The notes: generated from the letters alone by a model not told the origin. Numbered from the stretch's first letter, positions 33,567-47,233 are shown. The stretch is DNA of 64,000 nucleotides from an uncultured Pelagibacteraceae bacterium (GCA_902566365.1 CACFIH010000002.1:62001-126000); one strand, 5' to 3'. Numbers and translations are program-made.

Positions 33567-36500
33567 CTATTGATTTGCTTGAGTTTCGGAAGCCTCGATT
33601 TTTTCCTGTTCAGATAAGAACTCGTTATCATCTTCAAGGGCTTTTTTATTCCATTTATTCTTAATGTTACCAGTGCCAGCTGGAACCAATCTACCAACTA
33701 TTACATTTTCCTTAAGCCCATTCAAAGGGTCAATTTTGCCTTTTATCGCTGCATCAGTTAGGACTCTTGTTGTTTCTTGGAATGAAGCTGCAGATATAAA
33801 TGACTCGGTTTGGAGTGAAGCTTTAGTTATACCCATTAAAACTCTTTCTCCTACTGCTGTTTTTTTACCTTCTGATTTTAATTTTTCATTCATATTTTCA
33901 AATTTTATCCTATCAACGATCTCACCTGGTAAATAAGACGAGTCACCTGGTGATTTAACCTCAACTTTTTTTAACATTTGCCTTAAAATAGTTTCAATAT
34001 GTTTATCATTAATTATTACTCCTTGTAATCTGTAAACCTCTTGAACTTGATTTACAAAATATTCTGTTAAATCTTTTATGCCTTTAATTCTTAAAATATC
34101 ATGTGGTAAAGGTACTCCGTCTAGTAAATGTTCACCTTTTTGAATTTTTTCACCTTGATTAAAGTTTATATGCTTACCTTTTGGTATTAGATAGTTAGAA
34201 GGCTCAGATCCATCCTCTGGCACAATTGAAACTCTTTGTTTACCTCTAACTTCTTTTCCAAAAACAACTTGTCCATCATTTTCTGCAATAATTGCACTGT
34301 CTTTTGCTTTTCTCGCCTCAAATAATTCAGCAACTCTTGGGAGACCCCCAGTTATATCTTTAGTTTTAGTTGTTTCTTTTGGTAATCTTGCAATTACATC
34401 ACCTGCAGAAACTTTTTGACCGTCTTTTACAGATAAAATGGAATCTGGTACTAAATAATATCTTGCCTCATTGTCATCTGCTTTTTTAATTACGTTACCT
34501 TTTTCATCTCTCAAAGTAATTCTTGGTTTTAAATCTGTGCTTTTAGATTGAGATCTCCAATCAACAACAGATTTTGATGAAATACCAGTAGCATCGTCAG
34601 TTGTTTCTTGAATTGATACACCGTCAATCAAATCAACATAGCTTGCTATACCACTTTTCTCTGCAATAACAGGTGTTGTGTATGGATCCCACTCACAAAT
34701 TTTTGTATTTGCTTTAACTTTGTCTCCATTTTTAAAAAATAATTTTGAACCATATGCAACTTTATAAATCGCAGTTTGAACACCATTATCATCTTCAATA
34801 GATAATTGAGTATTTCTTCCCATAACAATTAGATTCTTTTTTGAATCTTCCAAAATATTTGAATTAATAATTTTTAAAATCCCATCTGTTTTGGTTACTA
34901 TTTGAGAATCTTGTTTTACTGAAGCTGTCCCACCTACGTGAAATGTTCTCATTGTTAATTGCGTACCTGGTTCACCGATTGATTGAGCAGATATCATACC
35001 AATTGCTTCACCAACATGAACCATTTTACCTCTTGATAAATCTCTACCATAAGAGATTGCACAAACACCCTCTTTTGAACCACATGTCATGACTGAATAA
35101 ACTTTTATTGACTTAATGCCAGCAGCGTCAATTAAATCACATGCAGCCTCATCAATCATGGATGATTTTTTAATTATAATTTCTCCGGTTAAAGGATGTT
35201 TAACATCATCAAATGCTATTCTTCCAAGCGCTCTCTCAGATATACTTACAACAACATTACCACCTTCCAAGATTTCAGAAAGTTCTATAAAACCAGGTTT
35301 TTTACAATCACACTCTTTTTTAGTTATTGTTAAATCTTGTGCCACATCACACAATCTTCTTGTTAGGTAACCAGAACTTGCAGTTTTAAGTGCAGTATCA
35401 GCCAAACCTTTTCTTGCACCATGGGTAGAATTGAAATATTCAAGAGCTGTTAAACCCTCCTTAAAATTAGATGTGATTGGACTTTCAATAATCTCTCCTG
35501 ATGGTTTTGCTATTAAACCTCTCATGCCAGCAAGTTGTTTCATTTGAGCTGCAGATCCTCTAGCACCACTATCAGCCATCATAAATACTGAATTAATTTT
35601 AAGTCCTTTTGATGTTTTTTCTGTTGCTGAAATACCTTTCATCATCTCACCAGCAACTTTATCTGTGCATTTAGACCATGCATCAACTACTTTGTTATAT
35701 TTTTCTCCCCTTGTAATCAAACCTTCGGAATATTGTGTTTCATAATCAGCAATCAATTTTTTTGTATCTTCTATTAACTGAGTTTTATTTGCAGGTATTA
35801 CTAAATCATCTTTACCAAATGAAATTCCTGCTTTAAAGGCATGTTTAAATCCTAAATCTTTTAATTTATCACAAAAAATAACGGTAGTTTTTTGACCACA
35901 AAATCTAAATACGATATCAATTATTTCTGAAACAATTTTTTTAGGTAGCAATCTATCAACTAAAGAAAATTTTATATTTGAATTTTTAGGAAGTAAATTA
36001 GCTAGCAGGAATCTACCAGCTGTAGAAGTATATTTTTCAAATTTCTTATTACCTTTTTCATCTTTTGTTTCAAATCTTGAAATAATTGTACTATGAACCT
36101 TAATCTGGCCAGAAGATAACGCAAATTCAATTTGGTCCGCATTTAAAAAATATCCAGATGGTTTTTCAGTCAGAGGCTCTTGAGATAAATAGTAAATACC
36201 TAAAATCATGTCTTGACTTGGAACAATAATAGGTTTTCCATTTGAAGGTGATAAGATATTATTTGTAGATAACATTAATATTCTTGCTTCAAGTTGAGCC
36301 TCAAGGCTCAATGGAACATGAACAGCCATTTGATCACCGTCAAAGTCAGCGTTAAAAGCTGCACAAGTTAATGGATGAAGTTCTATAGCGTCTCCTTCTA
36401 TCAATTTAGGTTCGAATGCTTGAACACCAAGCCTGTGAAGTGTTGGGGCTCTGTTTAATAATACAGGATGTTCTCTTACAATTAGCTCCAATGCATCCCA

Positions 36501-37736
36501 TACTGCATTGGTTTCTTTTTCAACTAATTTTTTTGCCTGCTTAATAGTTGATGCTAAACCTAATTTATTTAATCTTGCATATAGAAAAGGTTTAAATAAC
36601 TCTAATGCCATTTTTTTAGGCAAACCACATTCGTGAAGTTTTAAATCTGGACCTACTACAATTACTGATCTTCCAGAATAGTCAACTCTTTTACCTAATA
36701 GGTTCTGTCTAAATCTACCTTGTTTTCCTTTGAGCATCTCAGCTAAAGATTTTAATGGCCTTTTTCCTGTTCCTGTAATAACTCTTCCTCTTCTACCATT
36801 GTCAAATAATGCATCAACTGACTCTTGAAGCATTCGTTTTTCATTTCTAACAATTATGTCTGGTGCTTTCAGATCCATTAATCTTTTCAGACGATTATTT
36901 CTATTTATCACTCTTCTATACAAATCATTTAAGTCTGATGTAGCAAATCTTCCGCCATCTAATGGAACTAAAGGTCTCAATTCAGGTGGAATGACTGGTA
37001 CCACAGTCATGATCATCCATTCGGGTTTTTGTCCTGTTTCAATAAAAGACTCTATTAATTTTAACCTTTTTATAGCTCTTTCTTCATTAACTTTAGATTT
37101 TGTATCTTTAATATATTTAACAAGATTACTTTTTTCTAATTCTAAATCTAAATTTTTTAGCATCTCGAGAACAGCTTCTGCACCGATACCTGCTGTAAAA
37201 GCTTCCTCACCATACTCATCTTGATACTTAGCTAATTCTTCTTCATTTAATAATTGATTTTTTTGTAGACCCGTTAAACCAGGTTCAATAACAATAAAAT
37301 TTTCAAAATACAAAACCCTTTCAATCTCTTTTAGTTTCATATCTACAGCTAAGGCAATTCTGCTTGGTAGTGATTTCAAGAACCAAATATGTGCAACTGG
37401 TGTTGCCAAATTTATATGTCCCATTCGTTCTCTTCTTACATTTGATTTAGTAACTTCAACACCACATTTTTCGCAAATAATTCCTCTAAATTTCATTCTT
37501 TTATATTTTCCGCACAAACACTCATAATCTTTGATTGGACCAAAGATTCTTGCACAAAACAAACCATCTTTTTCAGGTCTAAAAGTTCTATAATTAATTG
37601 TTTCTGGTTTTTTAATTTCACCATAAGTCCATGATTTAATTTTTTCAGGGCTTGCAAGAGAAATTTTTATACTGTTAAAATTTTGAGCCTCTGAAATTTC
37701 TGAATTTTTAAATAAATCTGATAATTCTTTTTTCAT
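33567..37736 (-). CDS. rpoC: RNA polymerase beta' subunit
   Basis: [16 protein letters not shown], zinc-binding [22 protein letters not shown]. Confidence 0.99.
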   Translation of the reverse strand: MKKELSDLFKNSEISEAQNFNSIKISLASPEKIKSWTYGEIKKPETINYRTFRPEKDGLFCARIFGPIKDYECLCGKYKRMKFRGIICEKCGVEVTKSNVRRERMGHINLATPVAHIWFLKSLPSRIALAVDMKLKEIERVLYFENFIVIEPGLTGLQKNQLLNEEELAKYQDEYGEEAFTAGIGAEAVLEMLKNLDLELEKSNLVKYIKDTKSKVNEERAIKRLKLIESFIETGQKPEWMIMTVVPVIPPELRPLVPLDGGRFATSDLNDLYRRVINRNNRLKRLMDLKAPDIIVRNEKRMLQESVDALFDNGRRGRVITGTGKRPLKSLAEMLKGKQGRFRQNLLGKRVDYSGRSVIVVGPDLKLHECGLPKKMALELFKPFLYARLNKLGLASTIKQAKKLVEKETNAVWDALELIVREHPVLLNRAPTLHRLGVQAFEPKLIEGDAIELHPLTCAAFNADFDGDQMAVHVPLSLEAQLEARILMLSTNNILSPSNGKPIIVPSQDMILGIYYLSQEPLTEKPSGYFLNADQIEFALSSGQIKVHSTIISRFETKDEKGNKKFEKYTSTAGRFLLANLLPKNSNIKFSLVDRLLPKKIVSEIIDIVFRFCGQKTTVIFCDKLKDLGFKHAFKAGISFGKDDLVIPANKTQLIEDTKKLIADYETQYSEGLITRGEKYNKVVDAWSKCTDKVAGEMMKGISATEKTSKGLKINSVFMMADSGARGSAAQMKQLAGMRGLIAKPSGEIIESPITSNFKEGLTALEYFNSTHGARKGLADTALKTASSGYLTRRLCDVAQDLTITKKECDCKKPGFIELSEILEGGNVVVSISERALGRIAFDDVKHPLTGEIIIKKSSMIDEAACDLIDAAGIKSIKVYSVMTCGSKEGVCAISYGRDLSRGKMVHVGEAIGMISAQSIGEPGTQLTMRTFHVGGTASVKQDSQIVTKTDGILKIINSNILEDSKKNLIVMGRNTQLSIEDDNGVQTAIYKVAYGSKLFFKNGDKVKANTKICEWDPYTTPVIAEKSGIASYVDLIDGVSIQETTDDATGISSKSVVDWRSQSKSTDLKPRITLRDEKGNVIKKADDNEARYYLVPDSILSVKDGQKVSAGDVIARLPKETTKTKDITGGLPRVAELFEARKAKDSAIIAENDGQVVFGKEVRGKQRVSIVPEDGSEPSNYLIPKGKHINFNQGEKIQKGEHLLDGVPLPHDILRIKGIKDLTEYFVNQVQEVYRLQGVIINDKHIETILRQMLKKVEVKSPGDSSYLPGEIVDRIKFENMNEKLKSEGKKTAVGERVLMGITKASLQTESFISAASFQETTRVLTDAAIKGKIDPLNGLKENVIVGRLVPAGTGNIKNKWNKKALEDDNEFLSEQEKIEASETQANQ

Positions 37737-37738
37737 AA

Positions 37739-40700
37739 TTAATTTAGTTCTACATTTAAAGCTAATGATTTTATTTCTTTGACTAAAACATTAAAGGACT
37801 CAGGAATACCTGACTCAAAGTTCTCTTCACCTTTAACGATAGTTTCATAAACTTTCACACGACCAGCAACATCGTCTGACTTTACAGTTAAGATTTCTTG
37901 CAATGTGTAAGAAGCTCCATATGCTTCTAAAGCCCAAACTTCCATTTCACCAAATCTTTGTCCTCCTAATTGAGCTTTTCCACCTAAAGGTTGTTGAGTT
38001 ACTAAACTATAAGGACCTGTAGACCTAGCATGAATTTTATCTTCAACTAAGTGATGAAGTTTTAACATATAAATTATTCCAACAGTAACTGGTCTATCAA
38101 ATCTTTCACCAGTTCTACCATCCCATAAATAAGTTTGGCCTGAAGCTGGTAATTTAGCTAATTCCAACATTTCGGTAACATTTTTTTCTTTTGCTCCATC
38201 AAAAACTGGTGTTGATATTGCTATTCCATTTTGGAGATTTTCACAAAGATCCTTAAATTCACTTTTGCTTAATTTATCAACTTTATCCTCGAAAATTTCT
38301 TTTCCATAAACTGATTTTAAAAAACTTTGAATCTTTTCAGTTTTTTCCATTTTTTTATTATTTTCATTTACTAATTTTTTTATCTCTTGACCAAACTCTT
38401 TACACGCCCAACCTAAATGAGTTTCTAAAATTTGACCAACATTCATTCTACTTGGTACTCCTAAAGGGTTTAAAACAATATCTACTGCCCGACCATCTTC
38501 TCTATAAGGCATATCCTCAACTGGAACAATTTTACTGACTACACCTTTATTTCCATGACGACCTGACATTTTATCTCCAGGTCTCAATCTTCTTTTAATA
38601 GCAACAAATACTTTGACCATTTTCATAACACTAGGTAACAAATCATCACCACTTCTTATTTTAAGAACTTTGTCCTCAAATCTTTCGGTAATATCCTGTT
38701 TAGCTTTATTAAATTGGTCTTTAAGTTGAGCTAAAGCTACTTCATCTTTTGAATTATTTGTTACCATTTTAAATACATCATTAATGTTTAACTGATTTAT
38801 TTGGTCAAAATCTAATTTAACACCAACCTCTAAATTCTTAATTTTTTTACTTAAAGATGATCCTGACAAAATTTGTGAAACTCGTTGTTTAATACTTCTT
38901 TCTAAAATTTCCTCTTCAACAATTTTATCTTGTTGTACTTGTTCTATTTCAGCTCTTTCTATAGTAATAGATCTTTCGTCTTTCTCAATTCCATGTCTAT
39001 TGAAAACTCTTACATCAACTACAGTTCCACTACTACCTCTTGACATTCTTAGTGATGTATCAGTTACATCAATAGCTTTCTCCCCAAATATAGACCTTAA
39101 AAGTTTTTCCTCTGGCCCTGATGCTGAGTCACCTTTCGGTGTAACTTTACCAACTAAAATATCTCCCGCGTTTACCTCAGCACCAATGTAAACTACTCCT
39201 GACTCATCTAAATTTTTTAGAGCCTCTTCATTAACATTAGGAATATCTCTTGTAATTTCTTCTTCACCAAGCTTTGTATCTCTTGCCATAATTTCATACT
39301 CAACTATATGAACTGATGTAAAAACATCATCCGTCACACATCTTTCAGAAATTAATATTGAATCCTCAAAATTATAGCCTTGCCATGGCATAAAAGCTAC
39401 AGTTACATTTTTTCCCAAAGCCAGTTCTCCAAGTTTTGTCGAAGGACCATCGGCAATTATGTCTCCAGATTTTACTTTATCACCAACTCTAACTAATGGT
39501 CGTTGGTTTATGCAAGTATTTTGGTTAGATCTTTTAAACTTTTGTAAATTATATATATCTACACCTGATTTTGAAAGATCAATATCTTCTGTTACTTTTA
39601 TAACTATTCTTTTACCGTCAATTCTATCAACAATACCGTCTCTTTTAGCAACAATGGTCACACCTGAGTCTAGTGCAACATCACTTTCAATTCCTGTACC
39701 AACTAGAGGTGCTTCAGGTTTTAATAAAGGAACTGCTTGTCTCATCATGTTTGATCCCATTAAAGCCCTATTAGCATCATCATTTTCTAGGAAGGGAATT
39801 AATGAAGCAGCTACTGAAACTAATTGTTTGGGTGAAACGTCTATATAATCTATTGTTTCTGGCTTAGATAATAGAAAATTTAAATTTTGTCTGCATGAAA
39901 CTAATTCCTCAATAATTTTTCCATTTTTGTCTATTTTTGTATTCGCTTGAGCAATAGTAAACTTTGTTTCCTCCATTGCTGACAAATACTCAACATTATC
40001 CTGTACAACACCATTTTTCACTCTTTTATAAGGACTTTCTATGAAACCATATTTGTTAATTTTAGCATAAGTAGATAAACTATTTATCAAACCAATATTA
40101 GGTCCTTCCGGAGTTTCTATTGGACAAATTCTACCATAGTGAGTTGGATGAACATCTCTTACTTCAAAACCAGCTCTTTCTCTTGTTAATCCGCCGGGGC
40201 CAAGTGCAGAAACTCTTCTTTTGTGTGTAATTTCTGAAAGTGGATTTGTTTGATCCATAAATTGAGATAACTGGGAACTTGCAAAAAAATCTTTAAGTGA
40301 AATTGTTAAGGGTTTGGCATTTATTAAATCTTGGGGCATTGCAGACTCTACATCTAGAGTTGTCATTTTTTCTTTTATAGCTCTTTCCATTCTGTAAACA
40401 CCTATACGAGCTTGATTTTCTACTAATTCACCAACTGATCTTACCCTTCTGTTTCCTAAATGATCTATATCGTCAACTTCATCCTTTCCGTCTCTCAAAT
40501 CAAGCATTTTATGAATTATCGCAATAATATCGTCATTTCTTAGTATTGTAATTTTATCTGAGCACTCAAGGTTTAGTCTTGAGTTCATTTTAACTCTTCC
40601 AACATCAGACAAATCATACCTGTCAGAACTAAAAAATAAATTATTAAAAATTTGTGAAGCTATTTCAATTGTTGGTGGTTCACCAGGTCTAAGCATTTTA

Positions 40701-41827
40701 TAAATTTCTGTAATCGCTTCATCCTTAGTATTGTTTTTGTCATTTAGAATTGTTGTTAGTAAATATGGTCCTTTATTAATAGAGTTTGTAATTGATATGT
40801 CCAATGAGTAAATTTTTGACTCTATAATTTTGTCAATTATTGTCTCATTAAGTTCAGTACCTATTTTGAAAGTTTCATTTTCCTCACTACCTATTTTAAT
40901 ATCTGAGTGTAAAAATTTGCCATATAAAGATTCTTTAGATACAAATATATCCCTCAAACCATCATTTGATAATTTCTTTGCACTTAGATAGTTTATTTTT
41001 TCTCCAGCTTTAATTATTACTTTGCCTGTTTTTGCATCTATTACTTCTTCAGAAAAGTTTTTTGATTTGTAACTTTCAGGATTAAACTTTGTTTTCCATT
41101 TCTCTGTTTTTGTATCAAATACGTAATTTTCTTTTTCATAAAATTCATTTACTATTTCGGATTTAGAATAGCCAAGAGCGAGTAATAAAGTTGTTGCTAA
41201 TATTTTCTTTTTTCTATCAATCTTAAAATACAAGAAATCTTTAACATCATATTCAAAGTCTAACCATGAACCTCTATTTGGAATTACTCTACAATTAAAT
41301 AGTAATTTTCCACTTGCATGAGTTTTTCCTTTGTCATGATCAAAAAAAACTCCTGGACTTCTATGCATTTGATTAACAACTACTCTTTGAACCCCATTCG
41401 TTATAAAAGTTCCACTGTTTGTCATCATTGGCACTTCACCCATATAAACTTCTTGTTCTTTAGCTGATAATATGTCTTTAGTATTATTTTCTTGATCTAT
41501 TTCATAGACGACTAACCTCAAGGTACATTTTAGTGCTGAGGAATAAGTTAGGCCTCTTGCAATACATTCCTCAACATCAAATTTTGGTTTTTCGAGTCTA
41601 TAAGAAACATATTCTAAAGTTGCCTTATCATTCAGATCCTCAATTGGAAAAATACTTTTGAATACTCTATCGAAACCTTTTGTAAGTTCACCTGCATCAG
41701 GATTATAATGGGTTAATTCATCATATGAATTTTTTTGAACTTCAATTAAGTTTGGTATTGACAGGCTTTCTTTAAGTTTACCAAAACTTTTTCTAATATT
41801 CTTTTTTTCTGTAAAAGATAGTTGCAT
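37739..41827 (-). CDS. rpoB: RNA polymerase beta subunit
   Basis: [45 protein letters not shown]. Confidence 0.99.
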   Translation of the reverse strand: MQLSFTEKKNIRKSFGKLKESLSIPNLIEVQKNSYDELTHYNPDAGELTKGFDRVFKSIFPIEDLNDKATLEYVSYRLEKPKFDVEECIARGLTYSSALKCTLRLVVYEIDQENNTKDILSAKEQEVYMGEVPMMTNSGTFITNGVQRVVVNQMHRSPGVFFDHDKGKTHASGKLLFNCRVIPNRGSWLDFEYDVKDFLYFKIDRKKKILATTLLLALGYSKSEIVNEFYEKENYVFDTKTEKWKTKFNPESYKSKNFSEEVIDAKTGKVIIKAGEKINYLSAKKLSNDGLRDIFVSKESLYGKFLHSDIKIGSEENETFKIGTELNETIIDKIIESKIYSLDISITNSINKGPYLLTTILNDKNNTKDEAITEIYKMLRPGEPPTIEIASQIFNNLFFSSDRYDLSDVGRVKMNSRLNLECSDKITILRNDDIIAIIHKMLDLRDGKDEVDDIDHLGNRRVRSVGELVENQARIGVYRMERAIKEKMTTLDVESAMPQDLINAKPLTISLKDFFASSQLSQFMDQTNPLSEITHKRRVSALGPGGLTRERAGFEVRDVHPTHYGRICPIETPEGPNIGLINSLSTYAKINKYGFIESPYKRVKNGVVQDNVEYLSAMEETKFTIAQANTKIDKNGKIIEELVSCRQNLNFLLSKPETIDYIDVSPKQLVSVAASLIPFLENDDANRALMGSNMMRQAVPLLKPEAPLVGTGIESDVALDSGVTIVAKRDGIVDRIDGKRIVIKVTEDIDLSKSGVDIYNLQKFKRSNQNTCINQRPLVRVGDKVKSGDIIADGPSTKLGELALGKNVTVAFMPWQGYNFEDSILISERCVTDDVFTSVHIVEYEIMARDTKLGEEEITRDIPNVNEEALKNLDESGVVYIGAEVNAGDILVGKVTPKGDSASGPEEKLLRSIFGEKAIDVTDTSLRMSRGSSGTVVDVRVFNRHGIEKDERSITIERAEIEQVQQDKIVEEEILERSIKQRVSQILSGSSLSKKIKNLEVGVKLDFDQINQLNINDVFKMVTNNSKDEVALAQLKDQFNKAKQDITERFEDKVLKIRSGDDLLPSVMKMVKVFVAIKRRLRPGDKMSGRHGNKGVVSKIVPVEDMPYREDGRAVDIVLNPLGVPSRMNVGQILETHLGWACKEFGQEIKKLVNENNKKMEKTEKIQSFLKSVYGKEIFEDKVDKLSKSEFKDLCENLQNGIAISTPVFDGAKEKNVTEMLELAKLPASGQTYLWDGRTGERFDRPVTVGIIYMLKLHHLVEDKIHARSTGPYSLVTQQPLGGKAQLGGQRFGEMEVWALEAYGASYTLQEILTVKSDDVAGRVKVYETIVKGEENFESGIPESFNVLVKEIKSLALNVELN

Positions 41828-41838
41828 CTATAGTCTAA

Positions 41839-41862
41839 TACTGATTAGAACGTTAACCAGTA
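41839..41862. promoter_or_regulatory. 9-bp inverted repeat in the rplL-rpoB intergenic region
   Basis: tactgatta-gaacgt-taaccagta; arms complementary with one G-U pair, just upstream of the rpoB start. Confidence 0.4.
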
Positions 41863-41882
41863 CTAAAAAAAATCCTTTTAAA

Positions 41883-42248
41883 TTATTTAAGTTCTACTTT
41901 TGCGCCTGCAGCTTCTAACTTCGCCTTGATTTCTTCAGCTTCTTTTTTTGGAACACCAGTTTTAACTTCTTTTGGTGCACCCTCTACAAGGTCTTTTGCT
42001 TCTTTCAAGCCAAGTGATGTTGCTGCTCTAACTTCCTTAATGACATTGATTTTTTTGTCACCTGCAGAAACTAACATGATTGTAAAATCATCTTTATCTT
42101 CTGCTGCTGCCGCACCGCCAGCTGCTGCTGGTGCTGCTGCTGCCATTGGAGTTACACCCCACTTTTCCTCTAATTGTTTTGAAAGCTCAGCAGCTTCAGC
42201 AACTGTCAAGCTTGATAAATCCTCTATAATTTTATTTAGGTCTGGCAT
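41883..42248 (-). CDS. rplL: 50S ribosomal protein L7/L12
   Basis: [41 protein letters not shown]. Confidence 0.98.
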   Translation of the reverse strand: MPDLNKIIEDLSSLTVAEAAELSKQLEEKWGVTPMAAAAPAAAGGAAAAEDKDDFTIMLVSAGDKKINVIKEVRAATSLGLKEAKDLVEGAPKEVKTGVPKKEAEEIKAKLEAAGAKVELK

Positions 42249-42253
42249 ATAAT

Positions 42254-42775
42254 CTACTCTTTAGGTTTAGTTTCAGAAATTTCTGGGGGTAAACTACTCA
42301 TTTTTTCCGATCGTGCAAGTAAAATACTTATTAATTTTGAAGCAGATGCGTTCAAAATACCCACAATATTGGCTCTTGCCTCATCTAAAGTAGGTAAATT
42401 TGCTACATTCATTACCCCAGCTTGATCAAGAACCTCATTATTCATCATTCCACCGATTAATTTAAGATTCACGTTATCTTTTGCAAATTTTGACAAAATT
42501 CTTGCTGACATTATTGCATCTTCCCCAAAAGCGACAGCTGTTGGACCAGTGAATAAATTTGATAAATCTTTACACTTTGTTTTTTCTAAAGCTAATTTTG
42601 TAATTCTATTTTTGGTAATTTTAAAAATTATTCCCTTTTCTCTCATTTTAGATCTTAATTCATCCAGTTGTGCCATTGTTAAACCCTGATAATGAGTAAC
42701 CATTATAGCCTTACTGTTTTCAAACTGTGTTGTCATTTCAGTAATATAATTTTTCTTTTGTTCTTTATTCATCAT
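42254..42775 (-). CDS. rplJ: 50S ribosomal protein L10
   Basis: [24 protein letters not shown]; position. Confidence 0.96.
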   Translation of the reverse strand: MMNKEQKKNYITEMTTQFENSKAIMVTHYQGLTMAQLDELRSKMREKGIIFKITKNRITKLALEKTKCKDLSNLFTGPTAVAFGEDAIMSARILSKFAKDNVNLKLIGGMMNNEVLDQAGVMNVANLPTLDEARANIVGILNASASKLISILLARSEKMSSLPPEISETKPKE

Positions 42776-42780
42776 AATAT

Positions 42781-43470
42781 TTATATATTTTTACCAAGTT
42801 TAAGTTTGTAAGAAACTCCCATTGTTGATGTGATAAAAGCTGATTTAATTAAATCACCTTTCACAGTATAGTTTGATTTTTCTTTTTCTAATGTATCTAT
42901 TATTGCGTTATAATTTTGTAATAATTTGTCATCACTAAATGATTTTTTTCCTATACTAACACCAATATTACCATCTTTATCATTTCGAATTTCAACTTGA
43001 CCAGACTTAGCATCAGATATAGCGGTCTTTAAATCTTCTGTAACAGAACCTAATTTCGGATTTGGCATCAAACCTTTTGGACCAAGTATCTTGCCTAACT
43101 TGGATAGTTTAATCATCATTGATGGTGTGCAAATTAACTTTTCAAAATTCATTTCTCCACTTTTAATTTTTTCTATAAAATCATCTCCACCAACAATATC
43201 TGCTCCAGCAGATTTTGCTTCTGCTGTCTTTGTTTCTTCACAAACGACAGCAACTTTTATTTTTTTTCCTGTTCCGCCTGGAAGATTTACAACTGTTCTA
43301 ATGTTTAACTCACTTTTCTTTTGTTTATTGTTTATTTGAAAACTTAAATCTAAAGACTCGTCAAATTTGGTCGTGCAATTCTTTTTAACTAAAGGCAAAA
43401 GTTTGTTAATTAATTCTGATGGTAATTCTTTAGTTTTTTCTGGAAGTTTTTTAAATCTTTTTGATGTCAT
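42781..43470 (-). CDS. rplA: 50S ribosomal protein L1
   Basis: LGKILGPKGLMPNPKLGSVT; start trimmed to MTSKRF. Confidence 0.97.
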   Translation of the reverse strand: MTSKRFKKLPEKTKELPSELINKLLPLVKKNCTTKFDESLDLSFQINNKQKKSELNIRTVVNLPGGTGKKIKVAVVCEETKTAEAKSAGADIVGGDDFIEKIKSGEMNFEKLICTPSMMIKLSKLGKILGPKGLMPNPKLGSVTEDLKTAISDAKSGQVEIRNDKDGNIGVSIGKKSFSDDKLLQNYNAIIDTLEKEKSNYTVKGDLIKSAFITSTMGVSYKLKLGKNI

Positions 43471-43471
43471 A

Positions 43472-43903
43472 CTAATCTTTAACCTCAATTCCCATCGATC
43501 TTGCAGAACCTGCAATAATTTTTACAGCTTGTTCTAGATCTAAAGCATTTAAATCACTCATTTTTTGTTTTGCTATTTCCTCTGCTTGTTTTTTTGTAAT
43601 TGACGCAACTATATTTCTTCCAGGCTCTTGTGAACCACTTTTCAATTTTGCTGCTTCTCTTATAAAAAACGATGCTGGCGGTGATTTAATTTTAAAATCA
43701 AATTTTTTATCTTTATAAACCGTTATCTCTACTGGAACTGGTTTTCCAGCTAGTGATTTTGTTTTATCATTAAAAGCTTTACAAAATTCCATAATATTTA
43801 CACCACGTTGTCCTAATGCAGGGCCAACTGGAGGTGCTGGATTAGCTTGACCTCCTTTAATTTGTAACTTTATATAACCACTTATTTCTTTTTTTGCTGC
43901 CAT
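43472..43903 (-). CDS. rplK: 50S ribosomal protein L11
   Basis: [33 protein letters not shown]. Confidence 0.98.
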   Translation of the reverse strand: MAAKKEISGYIKLQIKGGQANPAPPVGPALGQRGVNIMEFCKAFNDKTKSLAGKPVPVEITVYKDKKFDFKIKSPPASFFIREAAKLKSGSQEPGRNIVASITKKQAEEIAKQKMSDLNALDLEQAVKIIAGSARSMGIEVKD

Positions 43904-44433
43904 TAACTTACCTTCTCAACTTGGTTGTATTCTAAATCTACAGGTGTAGGTCTACCAAAAATAGAAACTGAAACTTTTAATCTAGATTTTTCCTCATCAA
44001 TTTCTTCAACCATACCACTGAATGATGCAAAAGGACCATCCACAACCTGTATTTTTTCACCAACGCTGTACTCTATACCAGATTTTGGCTGAGCTACACC
44101 ATCTTTTATTTGACCTAATATTTTCTCAATTTCTTTATCAGATACTGGAACAGGCATGCCTTTTGTCCCCAAAAAACCACTTACTCTTTTTATATTTTTT
44201 ATCATATGATAAATGCTATTATCCATTTCACTTTTAATTAGGACGTATCCTGGAAAGTATTTTTTTTTTCTTTGAATTCTTTTTCCTCTTTTCACTTCAG
44301 TTACATCATGAGTAGGAACGATTATCTCCTCAAATTTATCTGCTATTTTAGCTTTATCTGCCTCTTCTTTGATTAATCCAGCTACTTTATTCTCAAAGCT
44401 TGAATGCGATTGAACAATATACCAATTTTTCAT
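43903..44433 (-). CDS. nusG: Transcription termination/antitermination factor NusG
   Basis: [49 protein letters not shown]. Confidence 0.97.
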   Translation of the reverse strand: MKNWYIVQSHSSFENKVAGLIKEEADKAKIADKFEEIIVPTHDVTEVKRGKRIQRKKKYFPGYVLIKSEMDNSIYHMIKNIKRVSGFLGTKGMPVPVSDKEIEKILGQIKDGVAQPKSGIEYSVGEKIQVVDGPFASFSGMVEEIDEEKSRLKVSVSIFGRPTPVDLEYNQVEKVS

Positions 44434-44624
44434 TAGATACTCACTTTAAGTAATATTTCTAAAAAAAATTTAAAAACCTGATCTAACAAAAGAAAAAATA
44501 ATGACATCACTAAGGCCATTAAAAATACCATCAATGCTCCTTGCAATGTTTCTTTACCAGTTGGCCAGGATACCTTGAAAGCCTCTTGCTTTACTTCCTG
44601 AATAAATTTAATCGGGTTTCTCAT
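44433..44624 (-). CDS. secE: Preprotein translocase SecE
   Basis: KFIQEVKQEAFKVSWPTGKETLQGALMVFLMALVMSLFF. Confidence 0.95.
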   Translation of the reverse strand: MRNPIKFIQEVKQEAFKVSWPTGKETLQGALMVFLMALVMSLFFLLLDQVFKFFLEILLKVSI

Positions 44625-44645
44625 AATTTTTTATCCTAACCTAAT

Positions 44646-44721
44646 TGGCAGGAGCGGAGGGACTCGAACCCTCAGCCTCCGGTTTTGGAGACCGGCGCTC
44701 TACCAATTGAGCTACACTCCT
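44646..44721 (-). tRNA. tRNA-Trp(CCA)
   Basis: AGGAGTGTAGCTCAATTGGTAGAGCGCCGGTCTCCAAAACCGGAGGCTGAGGGTTCGAGTCCCTCCGCTCCTGCCA, cloverleaf, encoded CCA. Confidence 0.96.
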
Positions 44722-44730
44722 ATATAGAGT

Positions 44731-45921
44731 TTACTCTATAATTTTAGTTACTACTCCAGCTCCAACAGTTCTTCCACCTTCTCTAATCGCAAAGTTTAAT
44801 TTTTCAGACATGGCGATTGGGGTGATTAATTTAACTGTAAATTTAGCATCATCACCTGGCATAACCATTTCTGTACCTGCAGGTAACTCAACTTCACCAG
44901 TTACATCTGTTGTTCTAAAATAAAACTGTGGTCTATACTTTGTAAAAAATGGAGTGTGTCTTCCTCCCTCCTCTTTTTTAAGTACATAAGCTTGAGCTTC
45001 GAACTTAGTATGTGGAGTTACTGAACCTGATTTACACAGCACTTGACCTCTCTCAACATCTGTTCTCTCTACACCTCTAAGTAATACACCAATATTATCA
45101 CCAGCTTCTCCTGAGTCTAAAAGTTTTCTAAACATTTCAACTCCAGTACAAACTGATTTCTTAGTTTCTCTAATTCCAACTATTTCAATTTCATCTCCAG
45201 TTTTAATTACCCCAGACTCTACTCTTCCTGTTACAACAGTACCTCTTCCAGAAATTGAAAAAACGTCCTCAACAGGCATTAAGAAATCTTTATCTTTTGG
45301 CCTATCAGGTTGTGGAATAAACTCATCAACATTTTTCATTAATTGTAAAATTGAATTTTTTCCTATTTCATCATCTCTGCCTTCAACTGCTGCAAGAGCT
45401 GAACCTTTGGCAATCGGAGTTTTGTCACCAGGAAATTTGTAAGAAGTTAATAACTCTTTTATTTCCTCTTCAACAAGATCAATCATTTCTTTATCATCAA
45501 CTTGATCTACTTTATTTAAGTAAACCACTATTGCAGGTACACCAACTTGTCTTGCAAGTAGGATGTGTTCTCTAGTTTGCGGCATTGGTCCATCAGCTGC
45601 ATTCACAACTAATATTGCTCCATCCATTTGTGCAGCACCTGTAATCATATTCTTCACATAGTCAGCGTGTCCTGGACAATCTACGTGTGCATAGTGTCTT
45701 TTTTCAGTTTCATATTCAACATGCGCTGTAGAAATTGTAATTCCTCTCTCTTTTTCTTCTGGAGCTTTATCAATTTGGTCATACGCAATAGCTGTAGCGC
45801 CACCTGTCTCAGCTAAAACTTTTGTAATAGCTGCTGTTAAAGTTGTTTTACCGTGGTCGACATGGCCAATTGTACCAATGTTACAATGCGGTTTATTCCT
45901 TACAAATTTTTCTTTCGACAT
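44731..45921 (-). CDS. tuf: Elongation factor Tu
   Basis: [22 protein letters not shown]. Confidence 0.99.
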   Translation of the reverse strand: MSKEKFVRNKPHCNIGTIGHVDHGKTTLTAAITKVLAETGGATAIAYDQIDKAPEEKERGITISTAHVEYETEKRHYAHVDCPGHADYVKNMITGAAQMDGAILVVNAADGPMPQTREHILLARQVGVPAIVVYLNKVDQVDDKEMIDLVEEEIKELLTSYKFPGDKTPIAKGSALAAVEGRDDEIGKNSILQLMKNVDEFIPQPDRPKDKDFLMPVEDVFSISGRGTVVTGRVESGVIKTGDEIEIVGIRETKKSVCTGVEMFRKLLDSGEAGDNIGVLLRGVERTDVERGQVLCKSGSVTPHTKFEAQAYVLKKEEGGRHTPFFTKYRPQFYFRTTDVTGEVELPAGTEMVMPGDDAKFTVKLITPIAMSEKLNFAIREGGRTVGAGVVTKIIE

Positions 45922-45958
45922 TACTTTTACCTCAATTTAATTTTTAATTTCATTTTCT

Positions 45959-46032
45959 TGGAGCGGGTAAAGGGAATCGAACCCTTACATCCAGCTTGGA
46001 AGGCTAGCGTTCTACCATTGAACTACACCCGC
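45959..46032 (-). tRNA. tRNA-Gly(TCC)
   Basis: GCGGGTGTAGTTCAATGGTAGAACGCTAGCCTTCCAAGCTGGATGTAAGGGTTCGATTCCCTTTACCCGCTCCA. Confidence 0.95.
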
Positions 46033-46078
46033 ACAACCCCAAGAGTTACACTCCAGTATTATTTAAATATTTATTGAA

Positions 46079-46164
46079 TGGTGGAGGGGGAAAGATTCGA
46101 ACTTTCGAAGACCGAAGTCAACGGGTTTACAGCCCGCCCCATTTGACCGCTCTGGAACCCCTCC
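46079..46164 (-). tRNA. tRNA-Tyr(GTA)
   Basis: Class II tRNA with long variable arm, anticodon loop CTGTAAA, encoded CCA. Confidence 0.95.
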
Positions 46165-46293
46165 CTTCGGGGAAGTGTCCCCTTGTTCAATAAAGCTTCA
46201 AACAACATGCGTTTTATATATTTTATTTGTCCAAATGCAACACGTGATTTAATAAGAAAATATTAAAAAAAACGTGTAAAATATGTGTAATTT

Positions 46294-47034
46294 ATGAATA
46301 AATCGTCTTTTTTCATCGTTGGTCAACATGCAGTAATAGAGGCTTTAAGAAATCCAAGGAGAACAGTTTTAAGAGTCTTTTTAACTGAAGAAAGTAAGAA
46401 AAATATACATCGTAAAAGTCCAAATAGAAATCTTCTTGATGGAGTAAAGGTTTACTTTAAAACAAAAAAAGAACTAGATAAATATTCCACTAAAGAAAAT
46501 TTACTTCACCAAGGTTATGTTGCAGAAATAGAGCATCTAGATAATTTAACGCTCAAAGATTTTATAAAAGAAAAAAAAAATATTACTTTCGCTTGTTTAG
46601 ATGGAGTTACTGATCCAAGAAACATTGGTTCGGTAATAAGAAGTGCTGCATCTTTTAATATTGATGGAATTATCGTTAAAGAGAGGCATTTTCCAAATGA
46701 AAGTAAACTTATGTATAAAGCTGCAAGTGGAGCAATTGAATATATGAATATATTTGAGGTATCCAATATTAATTCTACATTAAAAAATTTAAAAGATAAA
46801 AATTTTTGGGTTTATGGTTTTGATGGAAATAGTAAAAAAAATTTTACAGAGATTGAATGGAAAGGAAATAATATTTTATTATTTGGCTCTGAAGGATATG
46901 GAATGCATCAACATACAGCAAAATATGCTGACTTTTTAGTAAAAATTGATATTGATGATAAAATTGAGAGTTTAAATATATCAAATAGCGCTGCTATTGT
47001 GTTTCACCATTTAAACTTCAAAAAAAAGAGTTGA
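46294..47034 (+). CDS. rlmB: TrmH/SpoU-family 23S rRNA 2'-O-ribose methyltransferase (RlmB-like)
   Basis: ACLDGVTDPRNIGSVIRSAASFNIDGIIV, LFGSEGYGM, NISNSAAIVF. Confidence 0.92.
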   Translation: MNKSSFFIVGQHAVIEALRNPRRTVLRVFLTEESKKNIHRKSPNRNLLDGVKVYFKTKKELDKYSTKENLLHQGYVAEIEHLDNLTLKDFIKEKKNITFACLDGVTDPRNIGSVIRSAASFNIDGIIVKERHFPNESKLMYKAASGAIEYMNIFEVSNINSTLKNLKDKNFWVYGFDGNSKKNFTEIEWKGNNILLFGSEGYGMHQHTAKYADFLVKIDIDDKIESLNISNSAAIVFHHLNFKKKS

Positions 47035-47067
47035 TTAATTTAAGAATAATTAATAATTATTGCGCAT

Positions 47068-47143
47068 GCCCTTGTAGCTCAGCTGGTAGAGCAATTGATT
47101 TGTAATCAATAGGTCCGCGGTTCGAATCCGTGCGGGGGCACCA
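47068..47143 (+). tRNA. tRNA-Thr(TGT), intact; attachment target of the cassette array
   Basis: GCCCTTGTAGCTCAGCTGGTAGAGCAATTGATTTGTAATCAATAGGTCCGCGGTTCGAATCCGTGCGGGGGCACCA; anticodon loop TTTGTAA. Confidence 0.96.
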
Positions 47144-47200
47144 CTTCACTCACTTTTTTATCAAAGTTATTTATGCAAAAACTATTTTAACAACAATAAG

Positions 47201-47233
47201 TGTTGCAGGATTGTTGCAAGATTGTTGCTAAAT
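47201..47233 (+). repeat. Left-end iterons, cassette 1 (3 x 11 bp)
   Basis: tgttgcaggat/tgttgcaagat/tgttgctaaat, followed by caagtggtc. Confidence 0.75.

Noticed and set aside
45853-46077. Plus-strand ORF of 74 aa
   Set aside because: Covers the tuf 5' end and tRNA-Gly on the opposite strand; spurious.
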